From: Candidatus Sulfuritelmatomonas gaucii | Lineage (GTDB): Bacteria; Acidobacteriota; Terriglobia; Terriglobales; Acidobacteriaceae | DNA length: 64,000 bases | Assembly (NCBI GenBank): GCA_900290245.1 | Contig: OKRB01000086.1 | Location: forward strand, 57,868 to 121,867 | Direction: 5' to 3' | Shown here: positions 17,068-24,960 of the stretch, piece after piece | How the letters are laid out: each line of letters opens with the position of its first letter | Numbering within the stretch: the first letter of the stretch is position 1 | Notes under the pieces: model-generated | The model's input: only the letters and a program-made list of their open reading frames with translations | Told to the model about the DNA's origin: nothing | The model's database searches: none | Position numbers and translations under genes: made by a program

Positions 17068-18399
17068 TCAGCGGCCCATAAAGGTTTCAACGAGCAGCCA
17101 GCCGTTCAGGCCGGCGATCAGCACGGCGGTGGACCATGCCAGCGCCTGCAGGCCGCGGCCGTTCACAAATTCGCCCATCTTCTTGCGGTCGCCCGTAAAC
17201 ATCACCAGCGGAACTACGGCAAAGGCCAACTGGAACGACAGGATCACCTGGCTCAGAATGAGCAGCTTCTCCGTTCCCTGCTCACCCATCAAGGCGACCA
17301 CGATAACGGTCGGAATGATGGCCAGCGAGCGGGTGATGAGCCGGCGCAGCCACGGCGACACGCGAATGTGTACGAATCCCTCCATCACAACCTGCCCGGC
17401 CAGTGTGCCGGTGATGGAAGAGTTCTGGCCGCTGGCCAGCAGCGCAATTGCGAACAGCGTGCTCGCGCCGGCCGCGCCCACCATCGGGCTGAGCAGTTTG
17501 TACGCGTCCTGGATGGCGGCCACGTCATAGTGCCCGCTGCGATGGAAGACCGCCGCAGCCACAATCAGAATTGCCGCGTTCACAAACAGCGCAATCATCA
17601 GCGCAACGCCGGAATCCATGTTGGCCATGTGAATGGCTTCGCGCTTGCCCTCGGAGGTGCGCTGGTAGTTGCGGCTCTGCACGATCGAAGAGTGCAGGTA
17701 AAGATTGTGCGGCATCACCGTCGCGCCCAGGATCCCGATGGCAATGTACAGCATGGCGCCGTTGGTCACGATGGAGGGCGAAGGCACGACGAGATTGCGC
17801 AATATCGGCAGATAATCCGGCCGCGAAAGAAACATCTGCATGCCGAAGAGCACGATGATGGTGCCGATGAGCGTGATGACCAGCGCTTCAACGTAGCGGA
17901 ATCCCCATCGCTGCAGGAAGAGGATCACGAGGACGTCGGCGCCCGTAATGAGCACGCCATAAAACAGCGGAATGTGGAAGAGCAGTTGCAGCGCGATCGC
18001 CGAGCCGATCACCTCGGCCAGGTCGCATGCCGCAATGCTCACTTCGGCCAGGACCCAAAGCGCAAAGCTCGTCCTGCGGCCGTAGCTCTCATTGCAAAGC
18101 TGCGCCAGGTCGCGCTCTGTGGCCACGCCGAGCTTGAGCGACAGGCTCTGCAGCAGAATCGCCATCAGGTTCGAGAGCATGATGACGAACAGCAGCGTGT
18201 AACCGAAACGCGAGCCGCCGGCGATGTCGGTGGCCCAGTTGCCAGGATCCATGTAGCCGACCGAGATCAGAAATCCCGGACCCGCAAACGCCAGCAGCCG
18301 CCGCCAGTAAAGCGGCGAGCGCGACACGCGCACGCTCGAATGCACCTCGGGTAGCGAGGGCTCGGTGAGCACGGTTCGAGTTACGACGTTTGTGGACAT
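17068..18399 (-). CDS. mntH: Nramp-type divalent metal (Mn2+) transporter
   Basis: 443-residue inner-membrane, proton-coupled transporter with about 11 transmembrane helices. TM1 carries the metal-binding DPGNW motif in GYMDPGNWATD. TM6 carries the family MPHN box in ATVMPHNLYLHSS. ALLASGQNSSITGTLAGQVVMEGF is the consensus transport motif between TM8 and TM9. Preference for manganese is inferred from the neighbouring mntR. It lies 157 bp downstream of mntR on the same strand, with its own candidate promoter in the spacer. Confidence 0.94.
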   Translation of the reverse strand: MSTNVVTRTVLTEPSLPEVHSSVRVSRSPLYWRRLLAFAGPGFLISVGYMDPGNWATDIAGGSRFGYTLLFVIMLSNLMAILLQSLSLKLGVATERDLAQLCNESYGRRTSFALWVLAEVSIAACDLAEVIGSAIALQLLFHIPLFYGVLITGADVLVILFLQRWGFRYVEALVITLIGTIIVLFGMQMFLSRPDYLPILRNLVVPSPSIVTNGAMLYIAIGILGATVMPHNLYLHSSIVQSRNYQRTSEGKREAIHMANMDSGVALMIALFVNAAILIVAAAVFHRSGHYDVAAIQDAYKLLSPMVGAAGASTLFAIALLASGQNSSITGTLAGQVVMEGFVHIRVSPWLRRLITRSLAIIPTVIVVALMGEQGTEKLLILSQVILSFQLAFAVVPLVMFTGDRKKMGEFVNGRGLQALAWSTAVLIAGLNGWLLVETFMGR

Positions 18400-18440
18400 G
18401 AATCGGTGGAATTGAGAGACCGCAAGTTTCCCTCAACTCC

Positions 18441-18500
18441 AGTATGCCACAGGTTGTTAATTATGGTTAATAAAGAATTTTATGTTACATTACAGTAAAC
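18441..18500 (-). promoter_or_regulatory. Candidate mntH promoter and MntR-type operators
   Basis: In the AT-rich mntR-mntH spacer, minus-strand TTAACC (18465-18470) and CATACT (18441-18446) are 18 bases apart. An imperfect palindrome TTAATTATGGTTAA (18457-18470, 10 of 14 symmetric) covers the -35 box. A second one, GTTACATTACAGTAAAC (18484-18500), lies just upstream. DtxR/MntR proteins bind palindromes in such positions; assignment to MntR is inference from location. Confidence 0.4.
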
Positions 18501-18543
18501 ATTTGGCATGGGTTTACAGGGTTCGGCGGGCAAGATCAGGCGT

Positions 18544-18578
18544 TTTTCCCTGGTCCCTATTCCCTGCTCCCTGTTCCC
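18544..18578. repeat. Five-unit 7-bp array (TNNTCCC) overlapping the mntR 3' end
   Basis: TTTTCCC, TGGTCCC, TATTCCC, TGCTCCC and TGTTCCC are in exact 7-base register. The array runs into mntR: its stop and last residues (about QGTGSRE) are encoded by these units. Confidence 0.85.
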
Positions 18579-19243
18579 TGCTTTTCCGGCCTCAGCCATA
18601 CTGCCTCGGCAGCCGGCCGTCCCAGGATCGAGTTCCCCGTAGGTAGCTCAATCAAAACGGTTTGATCGTAGTTCTGGCTCATCACGCGCAGGCTCTTGCC
18701 TGGTCCCACACCGGCGCCGTGCAGGAACCCCAGCAGCTTCGGGTCGCGCTCCTGCAGGCTGCTGACGACGTAGCGTTTGCCTTCTGCCGCCTCACTCAGT
18801 CGGGTTTCTCCCCGCTTCTTCCGCTCGGAGGGATTCACGGGCAGCACGGAATTGCCATGCGGGCATGCGCCGCCTTCGCCCAGTTTCTCGCGCAGCTTGG
18901 CTTCGAACGCCGGTGAAACCGCATGCTCCAGCCGCTCCGCCTCTTCATGGATCTCGTGCCACTCCATGCCGAAGACCTCGCTCAGCATGCGCTCGATGAG
19001 GTGGTGGCGCAGAGCTGTGTGGTATGCCGTCTCGCGCCCGGCGGCCGTCAGGCGCACGATGCCGTCCTCGCCCACTTTCACTAGCCGGTCGCGCTTCAGC
19101 CGCTTCAGCGCCATGGTCACCGCCGGCGCCGACACCTCAAGCCAGTGCGCCAGCATGGCGGGAATCACCTGACGTCCTTCGGCTTCCGCCTCAAGAACGG
19201 CCTTGAGGTAATTTTCTTTCGAGACGTTGATCGAGTCTTTCAT
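18557..19243 (-). CDS. mntR: DtxR/MntR-family metal-dependent repressor
   Basis: 228 residues. An N-terminal winged helix (residues ~5-65; KENYLKAVLEAEAEGRQVIPAMLAHWLEVSAPAVTMALKRL) is followed by a dimerisation and metal-binding helical domain (HHLIERMLSEVFGMEWHEIHEEAERLEHAVSP) with the Glu/His/Cys-type ligands of this family. The C-terminal FeoA/SH3-like domain contains LQERDPKLLGFLHGAGVGPG. It probably represses the downstream mntH when Mn2+ is abundant. The last seven or so residues are encoded by a 7-bp repeat array and are unlikely to be functional. Confidence 0.9.
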   Translation of the reverse strand: MKDSINVSKENYLKAVLEAEAEGRQVIPAMLAHWLEVSAPAVTMALKRLKRDRLVKVGEDGIVRLTAAGRETAYHTALRHHLIERMLSEVFGMEWHEIHEEAERLEHAVSPAFEAKLREKLGEGGACPHGNSVLPVNPSERKKRGETRLSEAAEGKRYVVSSLQERDPKLLGFLHGAGVGPGKSLRVMSQNYDQTVLIELPTGNSILGRPAAEAVWLRPEKQGTGSRE

Positions 19244-19408
19244 TCTTGTGCTCAGATCAGTCTAATTCTTGTCAGGGCGGAAGGATCGGAGGAATCACTG
19301 ACGCTGAAGGCGGGACCGAGTAGCCAGGATTAACGATCAGAGATTTGCGCGGGAATGCATGTGGGTTCACTGCACAGGAGTTTTCAGGGGCCGGCTAATC
19401 TGCCGGCG

Positions 19409-20293
19409 TCAATCGCGCGCTGCGCCCGGAATCTGGAACTCCACGCCTGCGGCGGTGTTGAAGCGCTCGGTCGCGGCTACATCAACCTCGTCCAGCGGAA
19501 TCTGTTCGTAGTGGCGAGGGTCAAGATCGGTGAGGACCTTTCCGGACATGATGTAGTTCTGCATTTTCAGCGGAGCGCGGTCGCTTTTAAAAATCACGGT
19601 GAGAGCGGGCTCGTCTGCGGGCGCGGCAGCGACGGATTGTCCTGCGTACTCGGGTCGCTTACCTGGCGCGCTCCGGGGCGGAATTTCATCGGCGACGCTT
19701 TGCTGTAGGGGCATATCCGGCGCGCCATAACCCTGCTCGGGGCACCGTGCTACGTAGTCGGGATACGGAGCGGCGTAATCGGGGTATGGCGCCTCGTCAT
19801 TCGGAGCGACGCCGCCCTGGTCATTCGCAGAGTCGTCGGAATCCCCCCAAGCGTAGAACCCGGGATCGATGACAAATGGGTATCCGTATCCGGGCCATGC
19901 CGGATAGTTGTAGATATACCAATTTGCGAACGAACGTCTTCGCGCGTCGAAACGATCGCGATCCGGTCTGCGGTCCCAGGCGCGCGATGGGCCGGCCGCA
20001 CCGGAACGATACGGAGCGCGACGCGCCGAGAATCCATTTCCGTTGGCGGCGAATCGACGGCTTGCGTAGTTTGCGGTGCCAATGCCGCGAAATCCGGCGC
20101 TGCTCGGAGCGCCATTCCGAATCGGCGGCGCAGATCGGACAAAGCCGCCAGGCTGCGAGAAACCGGCATGGCTTGAAGACGCGGCGTGCCCTGAGAATCC
20201 TCGACCGCCGGAGGATCCAGCGTGAGCGCCGCCATGTTGTGCAAAGGCAGGCACGACAAGCGCGAGCAGGGCGATCGCGGCCCGGAGCATCAT
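19409..20293 (-). CDS. Secreted low-complexity protein, acidobacterial type
   Basis: 294 residues with a signal peptide (MMLRAAIALLALVVPAFAQ). A Gly/Ser/Arg-rich segment (residues 20-120) is followed by an aromatic Tyr/Pro/Gly-rich stretch (YIYNYPAWPGYGYPF) and PYPDYAAPYPDYVA repeats. A conserved C-terminal module, ALTVIFKSDRAPLKMQNYIM to ATERFNTAAGVEFQIPG, recurs in secreted acidobacterial proteins. Function is unknown. Composition suggests a disordered envelope or matrix protein with a small folded tail. No operon partner; the divergent repeat-rich spacer 20294-20588 holds no gene. Confidence 0.75.
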   Translation of the reverse strand: MMLRAAIALLALVVPAFAQHGGAHAGSSGGRGFSGHAASSSHAGFSQPGGFVRSAPPIRNGAPSSAGFRGIGTANYASRRFAANGNGFSARRAPYRSGAAGPSRAWDRRPDRDRFDARRRSFANWYIYNYPAWPGYGYPFVIDPGFYAWGDSDDSANDQGGVAPNDEAPYPDYAAPYPDYVARCPEQGYGAPDMPLQQSVADEIPPRSAPGKRPEYAGQSVAAAPADEPALTVIFKSDRAPLKMQNYIMSGKVLTDLDPRHYEQIPLDEVDVAATERFNTAAGVEFQIPGAARD

Positions 20294-20588
20294 GCGATCA
20301 TTCTACGCGCCACGTTCAAGCAGTGGATGGACGCGAACAACTATGACCCGGAGCACGGCAAGGATCTTCCCGCCAAACCTGAACCGGCAGCATACAGAAG
20401 CACCGCGAATTCAGAGCCACAAAGATCCCTGAGAGGAGGATGCGCCCACCAGCGTTGCATTCTCCACTCTTCTACCCACCGAATTCTTGATCAGGCTTTC
20501 CCACCCTTGCGCTGGAAAGAAGCGCTGGGGTGATTCGCCCCGTTTCGTGGCGGCGATTGGATGTCAGAGCGAAGGATGGGACCGCTGC

Positions 20589-21692
20589 CTACTGTGAATT
20601 GCCCAATGTGTTCTGCATGGGCGTGATCGTGCCGAACATGCCGTGTTGCTCACCATCGGAGCCGGCGGAGAAGTAAAGCGAGGTGGCCGGGCCGGAGCCG
20701 GTTGTGCTGTCGCTGCCAAAGGAGATGTCCCAAAGGCCGTCGATGCTAATGGGATTATTACTTGCGTCGCGGAGCAGATCGATGAAAATGCCGGTTACCG
20801 GGTCATAGACGGCGATGTTACCGGAGCCGAACTGGCCTACGAGCAGATCGTGGCTGTAGATGCCGAAGTCTCCCGGAGCCATCGCCATTCCCCAGGGACC
20901 GTTGAGCCACGAGCCGTGTTGGAGCCGGCGCAGAAGGAAGCCGAAGGGCGAGAAGACATCGACGTAACCTTTGCCGGCGCCGTCAACTTCGTCGTGCTTC
21001 TGATCATCCTGCTTGGCGAAGGCGACATAAAGCTCGCCACCGATGTTCTGGATGTTGAACGGAGCGTAGCCTCGCGGAAGGAACTCATCGCGAAAGAACC
21101 TATCGAAGAAGGGGACCTGGTTGAACGAGGAATCGTAGACCTGGATGCGGCCTTTGCGAAAGTCGGCGACATAGAGGAAGGTCAAGCTGCTGCCGAAGGG
21201 GTTGGGGAGGGTTGCGAGCGCCGCTCCTTTAAACACCGATGCGCTCTTGGTGTTGACCTTGATGACGGCGCTGGCGCCGGAGTTCCAGGCTGAGACGGTA
21301 CCGTCTTCTGTAACAAACAGGAAGGGGGCCGGCTTTCCGTTGGCGAGAACAAATCCCGGCCCGCCGTTATAGACGGTGCCGGTGGGCGTGCCGGTGCTGC
21401 TGGTGTTGGGATCGCCGGTGGGGATGGTGACGACGAGACTCTTGGCGGCGCCGGTGCCATCATAAAGCGTCGCAAGGCCGGTGCCGTTGTCAGAGACCCA
21501 CCACGGGCTGGTAGAGCTGCGGGAGAGTCCCCAGGGATTGACCAGGTTGGGATCGGTTGCGGTGTCGACTCCGGATTGGTCGGCAACCAGACCTGTGACT
21601 TTGTATTGTTGCGCGGCGGTGAACAGAGGGAACGCGCCAAGGCTGAGTGCGATGGCGGTGAGGCGGCAAATACGGGGCAGAGTTGTTTGCAT
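20589..21692 (-). CDS. Secreted TIGR03118-like beta-propeller protein
   Basis: 367 residues with a signal peptide (LTAIALSLGAFPLFTAAQ). The mature start LVADQSGVDTATDPNLVNPWGLSRSSTSPWWVSDNGTGL, the VTEDGTVSAWN repeat and NGPWGMAMAP later are characteristic of the TIGR03118 family. These are predicted beta-propellers of unknown function found in Acidobacteria, Planctomycetes and others. The C-terminus GLWDISFGSD, LYFSAGSDGEQHGMFGTI closes the propeller. It appears monocistronic. Confidence 0.85.
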   Translation of the reverse strand: MQTTLPRICRLTAIALSLGAFPLFTAAQQYKVTGLVADQSGVDTATDPNLVNPWGLSRSSTSPWWVSDNGTGLATLYDGTGAAKSLVVTIPTGDPNTSSTGTPTGTVYNGGPGFVLANGKPAPFLFVTEDGTVSAWNSGASAVIKVNTKSASVFKGAALATLPNPFGSSLTFLYVADFRKGRIQVYDSSFNQVPFFDRFFRDEFLPRGYAPFNIQNIGGELYVAFAKQDDQKHDEVDGAGKGYVDVFSPFGFLLRRLQHGSWLNGPWGMAMAPGDFGIYSHDLLVGQFGSGNIAVYDPVTGIFIDLLRDASNNPISIDGLWDISFGSDSTTGSGPATSLYFSAGSDGEQHGMFGTITPMQNTLGNSQ

Positions 21693-21907
21693 GATGACCT
21701 CCTGGCGATTGCCTGTGAGTGGCTGCTCGTCGCCTCGGATGGTACCGAGCTACGCAGCTGGAGATGTCATGCGGCTGTCATTTGATTGTCAGCGATGCAC
21801 AGGCAATTTCGGCTCGCTCCGTTTGCCCAGGGACGAAGAGCTGTCGCCGAGGAAAGCCTGGCGGCGAGCTCGCTCAGGATGACGGTTGGAAGAGTGCGCA
21901 ACCCTTT

Positions 21908-21944
21908 CCACCCTTCCGGCAGGAAGCGCCGAAAGGATGGGGCA
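21908..21944. repeat. GGATGGGGCA-tail intergenic hairpin
   Basis: CCACCCTTCCGGC, then a short loop, then GCGCCGAAAGGATGGGGCA. It is one of at least five hairpins in this window that share the tail but differ in stem sequence. An incomplete CTCAGGATGAC element lies just upstream (21871-21883). Confidence 0.7.
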
Positions 21945-21959
21945 ACGGCAGTGGCGTCG

Positions 21960-23042
21960 TCAGAGCGAGAGGCCGGCGGCTCGATAGATTTCGGCGATGT
22001 AGCGCATATCGCGCAGGCCCTCTTCGCCGGGCGTTTTAGGTTCAAGGCCGTTCTGCACGCAGTGCGAGAAGTGCTCGGCCTGGGCCTGGAACTGGTAAGG
22101 ATCGCGGGCGGGGTTGGGCTCGTCGAGCCGCGTGCCGGAGTACTCGGCGCGGAGATGCAGGCCGTCGTAGTTGAACGCGGGTTCGGCCTCGATCCATCCC
22201 TTGGACCCGTGCACCTTGAAGGAGCCGTTCATCTGCGCTCCGTAGGTAGTGTTGCACGCGGCCACAATGCCGGAGGGGAAGCGCATGGTCCAGGAAATAT
22301 TTTCTTCGACCGTGTTGAAACGGCCGTCGTGGTCAATGACGGAGGTGAACGCAGCGAAGTGCTCGGGCTCCTCGCCGGTGAGATACCGGGTGGCGTTGAG
22401 CGAGTAGATGCCGACGTCCACGAGCGGGCCGCCGCCTGACATCTTCTTGTCGAGGCGCCACTCGCCGGGATCGCTGTTGAAGCCGAAGGCACTTTCGATG
22501 GCCTGCACTTGGCCGAGGGCGCCGGAGCGAATGAGGCTGACCGCCTTTAGATTAGTGGGCTCGTAGTGGCAGCGGTAGGCAATCATGAGCTTGACGCCGG
22601 CGGATTTGCAGGCGGCGATCATCGATTCGCAGTCGGCGACGCTGGTGGCCATGGGCTTTTCGCAGAGAACATGCTTGCCCCCCTTGGCCGCGCGAATGGT
22701 GTACTCGGCGTGCATGGAGTTGGGCAGCGCCACGTAGACCGCGTCGACTTGCTTGTTCGACGCGATGGAGTCGAAGTTCTCGTAGCTGTAAACGGAGCTC
22801 TCGGGCACACCGTAGTCTGCGGCGATGCGCAGGGCCTTGTCGCGATGGCCGCTGACCAGCGCCGTCACTTTGGAGTTGGTGGTGGCGCGGATGCCGGGCA
22901 TGAAGTGCGAGGCGATGCGCCCCAGGCCGATGATGGCGTAGCCGGTCTGGTGCTCGGCAGGCTGAGCAAAGAGGGGCGGGGCGAAGCGCGCGGCGAGTCC
23001 CAGCGCGCCCAGTTTGGCGAATTCTCTGCGGGTTATCGACAT
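21960..23042 (-). CDS. Tat-exported Gfo/Idh/MocA-family oxidoreductase
   Basis: 360 residues. The N-terminal SITRREFAKLG is a twin-arginine signal, ending near PLFAQ, so the enzyme is probably periplasmic with its cofactor bound before export. The Rossmann motif GLGRIA is at residues 39-44, followed by VALPNSMHAEYTIRAAKGGKHVLCEKPMA (EKP motif) and the C-terminal GGGPLVDVGIYSLNATRYLTG. The family oxidises or reduces sugars and glycosides; the substrate is unknown. The ATG at 23042 was chosen because the Tat motif follows. It is divergent from the TPR gene, and the spacer between them carries a nine-unit heptamer array. Confidence 0.88.
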   Translation of the reverse strand: MSITRREFAKLGALGLAARFAPPLFAQPAEHQTGYAIIGLGRIASHFMPGIRATTNSKVTALVSGHRDKALRIAADYGVPESSVYSYENFDSIASNKQVDAVYVALPNSMHAEYTIRAAKGGKHVLCEKPMATSVADCESMIAACKSAGVKLMIAYRCHYEPTNLKAVSLIRSGALGQVQAIESAFGFNSDPGEWRLDKKMSGGGPLVDVGIYSLNATRYLTGEEPEHFAAFTSVIDHDGRFNTVEENISWTMRFPSGIVAACNTTYGAQMNGSFKVHGSKGWIEAEPAFNYDGLHLRAEYSGTRLDEPNPARDPYQFQAQAEHFSHCVQNGLEPKTPGEEGLRDMRYIAEIYRAAGLSL

Positions 23043-23057
23043 GGGGTCCACTATAAA

Positions 23058-23120
23058 GCAGAAGGCAGAGAGCAGAGAACAGAGATTAGAGAACAGAGAT
23101 CTGGGGTCAGGGGTCAGGCC
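23058..23120. repeat. Nine-unit 7-bp array with a unit switch
   Basis: Units GCAGAAG, GCAGAGA, GCAGAGA, ACAGAGA, TTAGAGA and ACAGAGA pass directly into TCTGGGG, TCAGGGG and TCAGGCC without loss of 7-base register. It lies in the divergent spacer between the Gfo/Idh and TPR genes, 16 bases from the Gfo/Idh ATG. Confidence 0.9.
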
Positions 23121-23308
23121 CACGCTCGCGGCAAGAACAGAAGCCTCGAGTGTCCACCTCACGGACGGAGACCTGTCCCTGGGGACCCCGGGGTGTGGCA
23201 GCCGGCTCAGAACGGGATTTAGAAAGAGACGGCAACGAAGCCAGTTGGGTGTACACTCTTGGCGGCCCCCAATCCAAAATCAAAATCCCCCGTTTCAGGA
23301 GAGAAAAA

Positions 23309-24760
23309 ATGAGACACGCTGCTGCACTTTTGATCGCTGCGTTGCTCGGGGGAATGGCCTTTGGCCAGACCTCTGAGTCTGCCAGGAAAATCCCCATCAC
23401 CACGTCTTCCATGGAAGCCCGAAACGCCTACCTCAAGGGTCAGGACCTCCTCGACAAACTTCGTACGAATGAGGCTCGGTCGCTGTTGGACCAGGCAATC
23501 AGTAAAGATCCCAACTTCGCCGCGGCCTACTTGCTGCGAGCGCAGACAGCGACCACGGCCAAGGAGTTCTTCTCCGATCTGAAATCTGCCGGGGCAGCAT
23601 CCGGCAAGGTCTCGGAGGGTGAACGGTTGATGATCCGGGCATCCGAGGCCTTCGCCAGCAGTAAGTCGTTGGAGGGCGGTGAGGACCTGCAGAAACTAGT
23701 GGCCGCCTACCCCGGAGACGAACGCGCCCACGAGACGCTCGGCGGTTATTACCAAAACATGCAGCAATACGATAAAGCCATCGCGGAGCAGCAGAAGGCT
23801 GTTGAACTGAACCCGGATTTTGCACCGGCCTACAACCTGCTTGGCTACACCTTCCGGGATGCTCAGAAGAACAAGGAGGCAGAGGCCGCTTTCCGCAAAT
23901 ACATTCAGCTCATCTCAGATGAGCCCAATCCATATGATTCGCTGGCCGAGCTGTTGATGAAGATGGGCCGGTTCGACGAATCCATCGAGAATTACGGCAA
24001 GGCGCTCTCGCTCGATCCTCACTTTTCCAGCTCTTACCGCGGCATTGCGGCGGACCTTATGTACCAGGACAAGCATAAGGAGGCGCTGGAGGAGCTGCAG
24101 AAGGAATATGATCATGCGCTCGGCGACGGCGATCGCCAGGATGCGCTGTTGAACATGGCGTACTGCTACGTGGACGAGGGTAAGGTCCCCGAAGCGCTGG
24201 AGCAGATTTCCAAATTGTCGGCGATGTCCGAACGGCAAGGCGATAAGGCTGCGATGGCTGTGGATGAGGACACCCGTGGCTATCTGCTGTTCAATACGGG
24301 AAAAATTGATGAGGCCAGGGGGGCCTTTGCAAAATCTCTCGAACTGGCGAATCAATCGGCTGTTCCCGAAGCGACAAAGAAGTCCTTTGCATTGGGAATC
24401 GACGGGCGCATGGCATTAGTGGCCAGCGCCAAGGGGGACTTTGAGAATGCAAAAAAGCAAGCCGAGGCGGTGAGAACCGGGTTCAAGGCGATGGGTAATC
24501 CGACCCAGGTGCAGGCGGCTCATCAGATCATGGGGATCATTGCCCTCGATCAAAAACACTACGATGAGGCAATCTCACATCTGACCCACGCGAATCTGCA
24601 GTCGCCCTACGTCATGTTTCAGTTTGCCAAAGCGTATACCGGCAAGAAGGATGCGGAAAAAGCCGCCGACTACTATCACAAGGCGGCTGACGCCAACATT
24701 CTGCCAACGCTGGAATACGCGATGGTGAGAAAGCAGGCGAAAGAGGCTCTGGCAAAGTAA
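23309..24760 (+). CDS. Secreted tetratricopeptide-repeat protein
   Basis: 483 residues with a signal peptide (HAAALLIAALLGGMAFGQ). At least eight TPR units are visible, for example DERAHETLGGYYQNMQQYDKAIAEQQKAVELNP, FAPAYNLLGYTFRDAQKNKEAEAAFRKYI and YDEAISHLTHANLQ. It presumably acts as a protein-interaction scaffold in the periplasm or outer envelope. The ATG at 23309 has AGGAGAG eight bases upstream. No operon partner; the following gene is convergent. Confidence 0.88.
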   Translation: MRHAAALLIAALLGGMAFGQTSESARKIPITTSSMEARNAYLKGQDLLDKLRTNEARSLLDQAISKDPNFAAAYLLRAQTATTAKEFFSDLKSAGAASGKVSEGERLMIRASEAFASSKSLEGGEDLQKLVAAYPGDERAHETLGGYYQNMQQYDKAIAEQQKAVELNPDFAPAYNLLGYTFRDAQKNKEAEAAFRKYIQLISDEPNPYDSLAELLMKMGRFDESIENYGKALSLDPHFSSSYRGIAADLMYQDKHKEALEELQKEYDHALGDGDRQDALLNMAYCYVDEGKVPEALEQISKLSAMSERQGDKAAMAVDEDTRGYLLFNTGKIDEARGAFAKSLELANQSAVPEATKKSFALGIDGRMALVASAKGDFENAKKQAEAVRTGFKAMGNPTQVQAAHQIMGIIALDQKHYDEAISHLTHANLQSPYVMFQFAKAYTGKKDAEKAADYYHKAADANILPTLEYAMVRKQAKEALAK

Positions 24761-24871
24761 GCGGCAGACAATCGGGTCAACGAGGCATGACGAATCAACT
24801 CGGCTGAGAGCGATCCTACGTTTCGTTCGCCGCCGCGAACGAGACGTGGGGGCAACACGGGAAAATGAAAA

Positions 24872-24929
24872 TGCAGATCCTTCGACTCCCGTGGTTCGCC
24901 GCGGCGGACGACCTTCGCTCAGGATGACA
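24872..24929 (-). repeat. Dispersed element (GCAGATCCTTCG...CTCAGGATGACA)
   Basis: Reverse-orientation copy beginning TGCAGATCCTTCG and ending CGCTCAGGATGACA, with a longer divergent middle than other copies. It lies between the convergent TPR and efflux genes. Confidence 0.75.
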
Positions 24930-24960
24930 GCACTTCGATTTCAGCGAGTTCGAAGTGTTG
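24928..24960 (-). terminator. Hairpin after the efflux operon
   Basis: CAGCACTTCGA and TCGAAGTGTTG form an 11-bp stem with one mismatch or wobble around an 11-base loop, directly abutting the stop of the EmrA-like gene. No clear U tract follows, so the terminator role is tentative. Confidence 0.4.

Noticed and set aside
17056-18354. 432-codon plus-strand open frame
   Set aside because: Antisense to mntH, which has complete Nramp motifs; the open frame has no recognisable domain and an extreme Arg/His/Gln content.
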